Under the pieces are notes generated by a model. The model worked only from the letters and a program-made list of their open reading frames with translations, was not told the origin of the DNA and did not search any database. Shown one piece after another: positions 46,101 through 57,796 of a DNA stretch of 64,000 nt (its first letter is position 1; the number at the start of each line of letters is the position of its first letter). Origin of the DNA: Archivesica marissinica (Eukaryota; Mollusca; Bivalvia; Venerida; Vesicomyidae); the NCBI GenBank assembly GCA_014843695.1, contig CM026395.1, positions 53,949,030 to 54,013,029 on the forward strand. Direction: 5' to 3'. The position numbers and the translations under genes are program-made.

Positions 46101-49100
46101 TGTTACATGTAAAGCTGTGTGTGAAGTATTGTTACATGTAATGCTGTGTATATAGTATTGTTACATGTAAAGCTGTGTATATAGTATTGTTACATGTAAA
46201 GCTGTGTATATAGTATTGTTACATGTAAAGCTGTGTATATAGTATTGTTACATGTAAAGCTGTGTATATAGTATTGTTACATGTAATGCTGTGTGTGAGT
46301 ATTGTTACATGAAGCTGTGTATATAGTATTGTTACATGTAAGCTGTGTTAGTATTGTTACATGTAAGCTTGTTATTTGTTACATGTAAAGCTGTGTATAT
46401 AGTATTGTTACATGTAAAGCTCTGTGTGTGGAGTATTGTTACATGTAACACTGTGTGTGTGAAGTATTGTTACATGTAAAGCTGTGTGTGGAGTATTGTT
46501 ACATGTAAAGCTGTGTGTGGAGTATTGTTACATGTAAAGCTGTGTGTGAAGTATTGTTACATGTAAAGCTGTGTGTGGAGTATTGTTACATGTAAAGCTG
46601 TGTATGAAGTATTGTTACATGTAAAGCTCAGAATAGAGTATTGTTACATGTAACGCTGTGTGTGGAGTATTGTTACATGTAAAGCTGTGTATATAGTATT
46701 GTTACATGTAAAGCTCAGAATAGAGTATTGTTACATGTAACGCTGTGTATATAGTATTGTTACATGTAAAGCTGTGTATATAGTATTGTTACATGTAAAG
46801 CTGTGTATATAGTATTGTTACATGTAAAGCTCAGAATAGAGTATTGTTACATGTAATGCTGTGTATATAGTATTGTTACATGTAAAGCTGTGTGTGAAGT
46901 ATTGTTACATGTAAAGCTGTGTGTGGAGTATTGTTACATGTAAAGCTGTGTGTGGAGTATTGTTACATGTAAAGCTGTGTGTTGAGTATTGTTACATGTA
47001 AAGCTGTGTGTGGAGTATTGTTACATGTAATGCTGTGTGTGGAGTATTGTTACATGTAACGCTGTGTATATAGTATTGTTACATGTAATGCTGTGTGTGA
47101 AGTATTGTTACATGTAACGCTGTGTGTGATGTATTGTTACATGTAACGCTGTGTGTGGAGTATTGTTACATGTAACGCTGTGTATATAGTATTGTTACAT
47201 GTAAAGCTGTGTATATAGTATTGTTACATGTAAAGCTGTGTATGGAGTATTGTTACATGTAAAGCTCTGTATGGAGTATTGTTACATGTAATGCTGTGTG
47301 TGAAGTATTGTTACGTGTAACGCTGTGTGTGAAGTATTGTTACATGTAATGCTGTGTGTGAAGTATTGTTACATGTAACGCTGTGTGTGATGTATTGTTA
47401 CATGTAACGCTGTGTGTGGAGTATTGTTACATGTAAAGCTGTGTATATAGTATTGTTACATGTAAAGCTGTGTATATAGTATTGTTACATGTAAAGCTGT
47501 GTGTGAAGTATTGTTACGTGTAACGCTGTGTGTGAAGTATTGTTACATGTAATGCTGTGTGTGAAGTATTGTTACATGTAACGCTGTGTGTGAAGTATTG
47601 TTACATGTAAAGCTGTGTATATAGTATTGTTACATGTAACGCTGTGTATATAGTATTGTTACATGTAAAGCTGTGTATGGAGTATTGTTACATGTAAAGC
47701 TGTGTATATAGTATTGTTACATGTAAAGCTGTGTGTGAAGTATTGTTACATGTAAAGCTGTGTATATAGTATTGTTACATGTAAAGCTGTGTATATAGTA
47801 TTGTTACATGTAAAGCTGTGTGTGGAGTATTGTTACATGTAAAGCTGTGTATATAGTATTGTTACATGTAAAGCTGTGTATATAGTATTGTTACATGTAA
47901 AGCTGTGTATATAGTATTGTTACATGTAAAGCTGTGTATGGAGTATTGTTACATGTAAAGCTGTGTATAGAGTATTGTTACATGTAAAGCTGTGTGTGGA
48001 GTATTGTTACATGTAAAGCTGTGTATATAGTATTGTTACATGTAAAGCTGTGTATAAGTATTGTTACATGTAAAGCTGTGTATATAATGAGTATTGTTAC
48101 ATGTAAAGCTCTGTATGGAGTATTGTTACATGTAACGCTGTGTGTGAAGTATTGTTACGTGTAATGCTGTGTGTGAAGTATTGTTACATGTAATGCTGTG
48201 TGTGAAGTATTGTTACATGTAACGCTGTGTATATAGTATTGTTACATGTAAAGCTGTGTGTGAAGTATTGTTACATGTAAAGCTGTGTATATAGTATTGT
48301 TACATGTAAAGCTGTGTATGGAGTATTGTTACATGTAAAGCTCTGTATGGAGTATTGTTACATGTAACGCTGTGTGTGAAGTATTGTTACGTGTAATGCT
48401 GTGTGTGAAGTATTGTTACATGTAATGCTGTGTGTGAAGTATTGTTACATGTAACGCTGTGTATATAGTATTGTTACATGTAAAGCTGTGTGTGAAGTAT
48501 TGTTACATGTAAAGCTGTGTATATAGTATTGTTACATGTAAAGCTGTGTATGGAGTATTGTTACATGTAAAGCTCTGTATGGAGTATTGTTACATGTAAC
48601 GCTGTGTGTGAAGTATTGTTACGTGTAACGCTGTGTGTGAAGTATTGTTACATGTAATGCTGTGTGTGAAGTATTGTTACATGTAATGCTGTGTGTGAAG
48701 TATTGTTACATGTAACGCTGTGTGTGAAGTATTGTTACATGTAAAGCTGTGTATATAGTATTGCTACATGTAACGCTGTGTATATAGTATTGTTACATGT
48801 AAAGCTGTGTGTGAAGTATTGTTACATGTAAAGCTGTGTGTGAAGTATTGTTACATGTAAAGCTGTGTATATAGTATTGTTACATGTAATGCTGTGTATA
48901 TAGTATTGTTACATGTAAAGCTGTGTATATAGTATTGTTACCTGTAAAGCTGTGTATATAGTATTGTTACATGTAAAGCTGTGTATATAGTATTGTTACA
49001 TGTAAAGCTGTGTATATAGTATTGTTACATGTAAAGCTGTGTATATAGTATTGTTACATGTAAAGCTCAGAATAGAGTATTGTTACATGTAACGCTGTGT

Positions 49101-52100
49101 ATATAGTATTGTTACATGTAAAGCTGTGTATATAGTATTGTTACATGTAAAGCTCAGAATAGAGTATGTTACATGTAATGCCTGTGTATATAGTATTGTT
49201 ACATGTAATGCTCTGTGTATATAGTATTGTTACATGTAAAGCTGTGTGTGGAGTATTGTTACATGTAAAGCTGTGTGTTGAGTATTGTTACATGTAAAGC
49301 TGTGTGTGGAGTATTGTTACATGTAAAGCTCTGTATATAGTATTGTTACATGTAAAGCTCTGTATATAGTATTGTTACATGTAAAGCTCTGTGTGAAGTA
49401 TTGTTATATGTAAAGCTGTGTGTGAAGTATTGTTACATGTAAAGCTGTGTGTGAAGTATTGTTACATGTAAAGCTCTGTATATAGTATTGTTACATGTAA
49501 AGCTCTGTGTGGAGTATTGTTACATGTAAAGCTCTGTGTGGAATACTGTTACATGTAAAGCTCTGTGTGGAGTATTGTTACATGTAAAGCTGTGTGTGGA
49601 GTATTGTTACATGTAAAGCTGTGTGTGGAGTATTGCTACATGTAAAGCTGTGTGTGGAGTATTGTTACATGTAAAGCTGTGTATATAGTATTGCTACATG
49701 TAAAGCTGTGTGTGGAGTATTGCTACATGTAAAGCTCTGTGTGGAGTATTGTTACATGTAAAGCTGTGTGTGGAGTATTGTTACATGTAAAGCTGTGTGT
49801 GGAGTATTGTTACATGTAACGCTGTGTGTGGAGTATTGTTACATGTAAAGCTCTGGGTGGAGTATTGTTACATGTAAAGCTCTGTATATAGTATTGTTAC
49901 ATGTAAAGCTCAGAATAGAGTATTGTTACATGTAATGCTGTGTATATAGTATTGTTACATGTAAAGCTGTGTGTGGAGTATTGTTACATGTAAAGCTGTG
50001 TGTTGAGTATTGTTACATGTAAAGCTGTGTGTGGAGTATTGTTACATGTAAAGCTCTGTATATAGTATTGTTACATGTAAAGCTCTGTATATGGTATTGT
50101 TACATGTAAAGCTCTGTGTGAAGTATTGTTATATGTAAAGCTGTGTGTGAAGTATTGTTACATGTAAAGCTCTGTATATAGTATTGTTACATGTAAAGCT
50201 GTGTGTGAAGTATTGTTACATGTAAAGCTCTGTATATAGTATTGTTACATGTAAAGCTCTGTGTGGAGTATTGTTACATGTAAAGCTCTGTGTGGAGTAT
50301 TGTTACATGTAAAGCTGTGTGTGGAGTATTGTTACATGTAAAGCTGTGTGTGGAGTATTGTTACATGTAAAGCTGTGTGTGGAGTATTGTTACATGTAAA
50401 GCTGTGTATATAGTATTGTTACATGTAACGCTGTGTGTGGAGTATTGTTACATGTAAAGCTCTGGGTGGAGTATTGTTACATGTAAAGCTCTGTATATAG
50501 TATTGCTACATGTAAAGCTCTGTATATAGTATTGTTACATGTAAAGCTCTGGGTGGAGTATTGTTACATGTAAAGCTCTGGGTGGAGTATTGTTACATGT
50601 AAAGCTCTGGGTGGAGTATTGTTACATGTAAAGCTCTGGGTGGAGTATTGCTACATGTAAATCTATTTGTGGAGTATTGCTACATGTAAAGCTCTGGGTG
50701 GAGTATTGCTACATGTAAAGCTCTGGGTGGAGTATTGTTACATGTAAAGCTCTGGGTGGAGTATTGCTACATGTAAAGCTCTGGGTGGAGTATTGCTACA
50801 TGTAAAGCTCTGGGTGGAGTATTGTTACATGTAAAGCTGTGTATATAGTATTGTTACATGTAAAGCTGTGTATATAGTATTTTTACATGTAAAGCTGTGT
50901 ATATAGTATTGTTACATGTAAAGCTCTGTATGGAGTATTGTTACATGTAAAGCTGTGTATGGAGTATTGTTACATGTAAAGCTGTATGTGAAGTATTGTT
51001 ACATGTAAAGCTGTGTGTGAAGTATTGTTACATGTAAAGTTGTGTGTGAAGTATTGTTACATGTAAAGCTGTGTGTGAAGTATTGTTACATGTAAAGCTG
51101 TGTGTGAAGTATTGTTACATGTAAAGCTGTGTGTGGAGTATTGTTACATGTAAAGCTCTGTATGGAGTATTGCTACATGTAAAGCTCTGTATGGAGTATT
51201 GTTACATGTAAAGCTCTGTATGGAGTATTGCTACATGTAAAGCTCTGGGTGGAGTATTGTTACATGTAAAGCTCTGGGTGGAGTAATGTTACATATTAAA
51301 GCTCTGGGTGGAGTATTGTTACATGTAAAGCTCTGGGTGGAGTAATGTTACATATTAAAGCTCTAGGTGGTATTGTTACATCGAAAGCTATGTGGTGTAG
51401 TGTTACATGTTAAGCTCTGGGTGGAGCATTGTTACATGTTAAGCTCTGGGTGGAGCATTGTTTCATGTTGAAGCTCTAGGTGAAGAATTGTTACATGTTA
51501 AAGCTCTGGGTGGAGTATTGTTACATATTAAAGCTCTGGGTGGGCAATTGTTATGTGAAGAGCTCTGTATATAGTATTGTTACATGTAACGCTGTGTGTG
51601 GAGTATTGTTACATGTAAAGCTCTGGGTGGAGTATTGTTACATGTAAAGCTCTGTATATAGTATTGCTACATGTAAAGCTCTGTATATAGTATTGTTACA
51701 TGTAAAGCTCTGGGTGGAGTATTGTTACATGTAAAGCTCTGGGTGGAGTATTGTTACATGTAAAGCTCTGGGTGGAGTATTGTTACATGTAAAGCTCTGG
51801 GTGGAGTATTGCTACATGTAAATCTATTTGTGGAGTATTGCTACATGTAAAGCTCTGGGTGGAGTATTGCTACATGTAAAGCTCTGGGTGGAGTATTGTT
51901 ACATGTAAAGCTCTGGGTGGAGTATTGCTACATGTAAAGCTCTGGGTGGAGTATTGTTACATGTAAAGCTGTGTATATAGTATTGTTACATGTAAAGCTG
52001 TGTATATAGTATTTTTACATGTAAAGCTGTGTATATAGTATTGTTACATGTAAAGCTCTGTATGGAGTATTGTTACATGTAAAGCTGTGTATGGAGTATT

Positions 52101-52905
52101 GTTACATGTAAAGCTGTATGTGAAGTATTGTTACATGTAAAGCTGTGTGTGAAGTATTGTTACATGTAAAGTTGTGTGTGAAGTATTGTTACATGTAAAG
52201 CTGTGTGTGAAGTATTGTTACATGTAAAGCTGTGTGTGAAGTATTGTTACATGTAAAGCTGTGTGTGGAGTATTGTTACATGTAAAGCTCTGTATGGAGT
52301 ATTGCTACATGTAAAGCTCTGTATGGAGTATTGTTACATGTAAAGCTCTGTATGGAGTATTGCTACATGTAAAGCTCTGGGTGGAGTATTGTTACATGTA
52401 AAGCTCTGGGTGGAGTAATGTTACATATTAAAGCTCTGGGTGGAGTATTGTTACATGTAAAGCTCTGGGTGGAGTAATGTTACATATTAAAGCTCTAGGT
52501 GGTATTGTTACATCGAAAGCTATGTGGTGTAGTGTTACATGTTAAGCTCTGGGTGGAGCATTGTTACATGTTAAGCTCTGGGTGGAGCATTGTTTCATGT
52601 TGAAGCTCTAGGTGAAGAATTGTTACATGTTAAAGCTCTGGGTGGAGTATTGTTACATATTAAAGCTCTGGGTGGGCAATTGTTATGTGAAGAGCTCTGT
52701 GTGGAGTATTGTTACATGTTAAAGCTCTAGGGTGGTATTGTTACATCAAAAGCTCTGTATGGAGTATTGCTACATCGAAAGCTCTGTATGGAGTATTGTT
52801 ACATCGAAAGCTCTGTATGGAGTATTGCTACATCGAAAGCTCTGTATGGAGTATTGTTACATCGAAAGCTCTGTATGGAGTATTGTTACATCAAAAGCTC
52901 TAGTT
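43166..52905. repeat. 29-bp tandem repeat (second type), 9.7 kb, about 335 copies
   Basis: The unit is GTATTGTTACATGTAAAGCT then GTGTGTGGA. The variable 3' part defines subtypes: GTGTGTTGA and CTGTATGGA near the gap, GTGTATATA with AACGCT or AATGCT in the middle, CTGGGTGGA on the right, and CATCGAAAGC at the right edge. Blocks of many units recur, including one of about 1.13-1.16 kb (about 50421-51557 and 51582-52690). The array begins at the gap and ends at 52905. Non-coding. Confidence 0.97.
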
Positions 52906-53539
52906 GAGTTGGGTGACTAGTAGATCAAAACATGCTAAATTACATTCCGATATGAAATCCAAAATTAACATAATGGCGGCCATCTTCAAAAATTGTATTT
53001 TCACCTTCAACATAAAATATGTGGTGAACGTTGTTAAGAACCATATTGATGGTTGTCATCTTTTATGATTACGAACATTCCGATTTCGGTCATGTTGAAT
53101 CCGTAGTAATTGTGAATTATGTGCAGTTTGCTTAATTGAAATATAGCCTTTATATGTGGGCGGATTACTTTTCCCCGTTTTATTAAAACAAGGGGATTAT
53201 CTAAAGAAATTGTTTTCCTTGTAAGATATTAGAAAAATTATTTCATTGATGAAAATATCAAATATTACAATATCTAGGAATTGCGACAGACAGAAAGGAT
53301 GGCTAATTTAGCTCTGAATATTAATGCCAGCTTGTCAGAAACAAATGTAATTGAAAATTATGGGGCTTTGCAATCATCCACGTGGGTTCGGATGACATTT
53401 AAAAGGCTACATTGAAAGTACCTACATAAACTGTCTCCTGGGTTAAAGGGCCATTACGTTTTTACCTAGAATTGCTCGCACCCCCCCCCCCCACCATCAT
53501 ATTGCGAGTATACTGGTGACAGAGTGAGGTAATCACTAG
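52906..53539. other. Spacer without recognised gene
   Basis: AT-rich sequence with AATGGCGGCCATCTTC near 52972 and a run of C near 53482. No gene supported. Confidence 0.45.
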
Positions 53540-53554
53540 TGATGATATGATGAT

Positions 53555-53592
<38 letters not shown>

Positions 53593-53765
53593 ATTGTTGT
53601 GCTAAGGAGCTTGATGATGATGATGGGTGATATTGTTGTGCTAAGGAGCTTGATGATGATGATGATGATGATGATGATATTGTTGTGCTAAGGAGCTTGA
53701 TGATGATGATGATGATGGTGATATTGTTGTGCTAAGGAGCTTGATGATGATGATGATGATGGTGT
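53540..53765. repeat. GAT microsatellite with a repeated 20-bp phrase
   Basis: Runs of GAT of varying length are separated by ATTGTTGTGCTAAGGAGCTT, which occurs four times, making a compound micro/minisatellite. Confidence 0.93.
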
Positions 53766-53930
53766 TATTATTCTGAGAAGTGTATGATTACAACTTGTGA
53801 GTATTGTTTTGTATTATTATCATATTTGAATAATAATTTATTCCGGTTTTAAAGTAAACTATTATCTGCGTGTTTTGTTTGTGAAATTATCATTTTTAGA
53901 TTATAGTTATGGATATTTATTTACAAAGTC
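53766..53930. other. Short spacer
   Basis: AT-rich sequence between two arrays; nothing recognised. Confidence 0.4.
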
Positions 53931-54757
53931 ATCAGAAACTTTGTAAATGGTGGTTTGCTAACATTAACGCTAGAAACTTTGTAAATGGTGGTTTGCTAAC
54001 ATTAACGCTAGAAACTTTGTAAATGGTGGTTTGCTAACATTAACGTTAGAAACTTTGTAAATGGTGGTTTGCTAACATTAACGCTAGAAACTTTGTAAAT
54101 GGTGGTTTGCTAACATTAACGTTAGAAACTTTGTAAATGGTGGTTTGCTAACATTAACGTTAGAAACTTTGTAAATGGTGGTTTGCTAACATTAACGCTA
54201 GAAACTTTGTAAATGGTGGTTTGCTAACATTAACGTTAGAAACATTGTAAATGGTGGTTTGCTAACATTAACGCTAGAAACTTTGTAAATGGTGGTTTGC
54301 TAACATTACTTAGAACTTGTAAATGGTTTGCTGCTAACGCTAGAAACTTTTTGTAAATGGTGGTTTGCTAACATTAACGCTAGAAACTTTGTAAATGGTG
54401 GTTTGCTTGCTAACATTAACGCTAGAAACTTTGTAAATGGTGGTTTGCTTGCTAACATTAACGCTAGAAACTTTGTAAATGGTGGTTTGCTTGCTAACAT
54501 TAACGCTAGAAACTTTGTAAATGGTGGTTTGCTTGCTAACATTAACGCTAGAAACTTTGTAAATGGTGGTTTGCTTGCTAACATTAACGCTAGAAACTTT
54601 GTTAATGGTGGTTTGCTTGCTAACGTTAATGCTAGAAACTTTGTAAATGGTGGTTTGCTTGCTAACATTAACGCTAGAAACTTTGTTAATGGTGGTTTGC
54701 TTGCTAACGTTAATGCTAGAAACTTTGTAAATGGTGGTTTGCTAACGTTAACACTAG
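53931..54757. repeat. 38/42-bp tandem repeat, about 20 copies
   Basis: The unit is ACTTTGTAAATGGTGGTTTG, CTAACATTAACGCTAGAA (38 bp). From about 54400 the units gain an extra GCTT (GTTTGCTTGCTAAC) and become 42 bp. The 42-bp part is 14 codons, which explains the long open frames on both strands there. A disrupted unit at 54300-54350 marks the switch. Confidence 0.94.
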
Positions 54758-55101
54758 AATATACGCAGTCAGGACGGTCAGCGAAGTGTCCACTACCACT
54801 ATAGTAAACTATACATGCATGTAGCTCTAAAACAAAGCAAGATAGATGTATAGTTTCAATGGAACTCTTATGTGAAACATCATAAAAAAATGACCTTTCG
54901 AATATGACATACCATGTGACGTTGACGTTGACCTTTAAAGCTATCAAGGTAAAATCAATGTTATGTGAGTGCTATTCTCTATTTCTAATTCTGTTGTAGA
55001 TTTTGAAGTATTATTTTTGCATGTAACATTGTAAACTTTTCTTGACAAGGTCAGATGTTTGGACGTAAAATGTCTCCCCGTGCCTATGGTCAGTGTTGTC
55101 A
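54758..55101. other. Spacer without recognised gene
   Basis: Contains GACGTTGACGTTGACC near 54919 and other AT-rich sequence. No gene supported. Confidence 0.45.
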
Positions 55102-55105
55102 TTAA

Positions 55106-55447
55106 CCCATTTCATTCTGGATACATTTAAAGGCTTTTGCAAGCAAACAACATAGATCCAGATCAGCTGCAGTATTACACTGCATGCTGATCAGGTTCTA
55201 TGTTGTTTGCTACATAGCCAAGTGTCTTAGCAAGATCATCTGAATAGCAAACAACATAGATCCAGATCAGCCGCAGCATTACGCTGCATGCTGATCAGGA
55301 TCTATGTTGTTTGCTACATAGCCAAGAGTCTTAGCAAGATCATCTGAATAGCAAAGAACATAGAGTCTGATCAGACGGCACGTTCCATGGCGGTTGATCT
55401 GGCTCTATGTTCTTTGCAAATACTGTTTGAACGGTATCCAGAATGGG
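55106..55447. mobile_element. Hairpin MITE, TTAA-flanked, three-hairpin form
   Basis: TTAA at 55102-55105 and 55448-55451 flank the 342-bp element. The ends are CCCATTTCATTCTGGATAC and, reversed, CCCATTCTGGATACCG. Inside are three near-perfect hairpins of 67-68 bp at 55143-55210, 55247-55314 and 55351-55417, each with outer arms of the GCAAA(C/G)AACATAGA type. They are separated by two 36-bp linkers (55211-55246, 55315-55350) that differ at one base. The copy at 1336-1573 has two hairpins and one linker. The length difference is 104 bp, exactly one linker plus one hairpin. No coding capacity. Confidence 0.93.
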
Positions 55448-55506
55448 TTAATGCTGAAACCTGTCATTGGTGCGATGTATTGCATACCATTATCATAAAG
55501 TCAATT

Positions 55507-55826
55507 CAGGGATCATTCTAGAGGGCGATGTGGGCGAAATAGTCGCCCTAGGGACCCTGACTTCGCCCTCTGGGGGCCCCACTTCTCCCTAAAAAATAAT
55601 TTAAAAAAAAAAAATATTTTTGGTTTTTACTATTTTCAAACAAAATTTTGTCTAGTCAGATACACTGGCCCATTATAAAGCACTCCGTCTATTCAAATGT
55701 TGTATTTAATGGTTGTACTGTGCATTTTAACCCTATTTTGCAGAAGTATATTAAAGAACACCATTTAAGGAAGTGATCACGTGCTTTCTCACTTCTCCCA
55801 AAAATTCTGACCTAGAATGAACCCTG
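55507..55826. mobile_element. MITE with CAGGG(A/T)TCATTCTAG ends
   Basis: The left end reads CAGGGATCATTCTAGAG. The right end, reversed, reads CAGGGTTCATTCTAGGT. The 320-bp interior is non-coding and includes GGGCGAAATAGTCGCCC and an A/T-rich run at 55595-55622. CAGGG-type ends resemble hAT-type elements, which make 8-bp duplications. The flanks (AGTCAATT and GTCATTAT) are only loosely alike, so the class is uncertain. Confidence 0.6.
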
Positions 55827-55905
55827 GTCATTATCGCCTTTATTTGCGTAGCCTATTTTGGGTGTTGCTGTGATGGTGGGGTGGTTAACTATGAATTGGA
55901 TATGA

Positions 55906-56143
55906 GACTGTCCGATTAGCACAGTGGTTAGCGCGCTCGCTTCAAACCAATGCGACCCGGGTTCGATCCTCGGACAAGGAAGTATGTGAGATGGTACGAT
56001 GGTCACCAGATCGGACAGGTGGGTTTTCTCCGGGTACTCCGGTTTCCTCCCACATGAATGACCACATATACGCTTTTATCCGAGCCAACGAGAGTGATTA
56101 ATATAAGTTGTTAAAACTTGCTTCGCAATCGTTGTAAAATAAA
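55906..56143 (+). mobile_element. tRNA-derived SINE, family B, copy 2, with TSD
   Basis: Target-site duplication ATTGGATATGA (55895-55905) and ATTGGATTTGA (56144-56154), one mismatch. The head reads GTCCGATTAGCACAGTGGTT (box A) with GGGTTCGATCCTCGGAC (box B). The body has GTGAGATGGTACGATGG, TTTTCTCCGGGTACTCC and TTTCCTCCCACATG. The tail is GAGAGTGATTAATATAAGTT, then CTTGCTTCGCAATCG. This is the most complete family B copy. Confidence 0.92.
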
Positions 56144-56154
56144 ATTGGATTTGA

Positions 56155-56404
56155 TGGTCGATGTGGCCGCAGTGGTGCGGGTTCGAGTCCTGGTGTATGT
56201 CTGTATCCGGCACTAGTTAGGACTCAACATGTTGGTCTGCAATATGTGAGATATGGAGGTGGATTTGTAAGGTCTTGTGAACCATATATTTTAAAACCTT
56301 TGTATAGAGCCAAGAATGAGTAGTCACAACTCTCAAGGGGGGGGGGGTAATATTTACACTTGGGTGAGTGAAATAATAGTTCATTAAAAATAATTGTGCT
56401 CTCT
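56155..56404. other. Spacer with a tRNA-like fragment
   Basis: At 56163-56198, TGGCCGCAGTGG and GGGTTCGAGTCCTGG resemble box A and box B, but spacing is too short for an intact tRNA. It is possibly a remnant of another SINE head. A run of G lies near 56337-56347. No gene seen. Confidence 0.35.
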
Positions 56405-56845
56405 TTAAAAAGAAGGGGATATTCCCTCCTAAAGGGGATATAAAGTGGAATATCTGATGTGCATATCAAAGGGGACATTGCCTCCTAAAGTGGGGTACTT
56501 CATGTCCATATCAATTGGGACATTCACCCCTAAAGGGAGATAATTGTATTCATATCAAAGCGGACATTGCCTCCTGAAGTGGGGTACTTCATGTCCATAT
56601 CAATTGGGACATTCACCCCTAAAGGGAGATAATTGTATTCATATCAAAGCGGACATTCACCCCCAAAGGGAGATAATTGTATTCATTACATAGCGGACAT
56701 TCACCCCTAAAGGGAGATAATTGTATTCATATCAAAGCGGATATTCACCCCTAAAGGGGGATACTTGTATTCATATCAAAGGGGACATTCCCCCACCCCC
56801 TTCAGGTGTGGGGGAGGGGGGGGTACTCCACATAATGAAGCATGC
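56405..56845. repeat. 44-bp tandem repeat and related GGACATTC units
   Basis: The unit is CGGACATTCACCCCTAAAGG, GAGATAATTGTATTCATATC, AAAG. A longer composite with GTGGGGTACTTCATGTCC and CATATCAATTGGGACATTC occurs twice (about 56490 and 56578). The right end is a C/G-rich variant (56774-56845, ending CACATAATGAAGCATGC) repeated at 56957-57030. Confidence 0.88.
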
Positions 56846-56956
56846 TAATCCACTTCAGATGTAAATCCATGTCGTTACCTACATGTATACATGTACTTGC
56901 TATAGACATTGTATGAATGTTTAATGCAATAAAGGTATTGTTGTTGTTATTGTTGT
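56846..56956 (+). mobile_element. Possible retroposon 3' end
   Basis: A unique stretch between two copies of the GGACATTC-type unit. It ends AATGCAATAAAGGTATTG followed by TTGTTGTTATTGTTGT. The AATAAA signal and TTG-rich tail suggest the 3' end of a retroposed element or transcript inserted into the array. No coding part is present and flanking duplications are unclear. Confidence 0.35.
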
Positions 56957-57030
56957 ATCAAAGGGAACATTCCCCCCACCCCCTTCAGGTGTGGCGGAGG
57001 GGGGGGGTACTCCACATAATGAGGCATGCA

Positions 57031-57501
57031 ATACCTACTTGGAAGTTGATTGCTTTTTTGCAATTTCTGAATTTGCGATCAATTGCAGTCTCGATGAAAA
57101 ATATCACTTAAATATAATCTATTGAATATAATGTCCTGTACGAGTCGTAGAGCATTGTTAGGTAATGACTGATTCTTCGCATTTCATTTCCATTATCTTT
57201 TCTTTGTATCTTGAATATACAAATTAAGACACGTTAATCCTAGAAAACGGAGACAAATCGATAAGAAAAACTTACTGCCTAACTATTGATTATGATCATC
57301 ATCAAGATTGAACGCTAATTGTTTCAGTCATCGTAATTATGCGCGGGCCTGTCGTGGTCGTCGCTAGAGAATCTCCTATAACTTGGTAATTAGACTGACC
57401 ACGCTATTAACCAGAGAACAAAATCGTACAATTGTGCTAATAATGAGTAAGGATAGGTCATTTTGCGTCGATATATTTACTCTTTCTCACTGTTTTTTGT
57501 C
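57031..57501. other. Spacer without recognised gene
   Basis: AT-rich, single-copy-looking sequence with no significant open frame. Confidence 0.5.
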
Positions 57502-57622
57502 TTGGGGTTTGTTTTGTGAAATTACTTTTTATTGGACAGTTTTGGGGTTTGTTTTGTGAAATTTCTTTTCATTGGACAGTTTTGGGGTTTGTTTTGTGAA
57601 ATTACTTTTCATTGGACAGTTT
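57502..57622. repeat. 40-bp tandem repeat, 3 copies
   Basis: The unit is TTTGGGGTTTGTTTTGTGAA, ATTACTTTTCATTGGACAGT, repeated three times with one or two changes. Confidence 0.93.
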
Positions 57623-57796
57623 TGCACCATGAACATTAAATTCAGGTGCAATTTCAGGGTGTTTTTTGTGAGCCAAATAACAATGATCAGATATATGTAA
57701 TAATATCAAAAGGTCATGATCGAAAGCATAGAATATAACACAATGATATACATTGTAATAATACCGTATGGATGAAAATTGTTGTTTTTGCGATGT
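57623..57796. other. Short spacer
   Basis: AT-rich sequence between two arrays; no recognised element. Confidence 0.4.

Noticed and set aside
54306..54947. 213-codon minus-strand frame with a KPPFTKFLALMLAS repeat
   Set aside because: It follows the 42-bp (14-codon) units. The plus strand is open across the same units, and there is no supporting structure.
55906..55980. Functional tRNA gene
   Set aside because: Box A and box B are present, but the arms do not form a clean cloverleaf and the sequence continues into a SINE body and tail with flanking target-site duplications.
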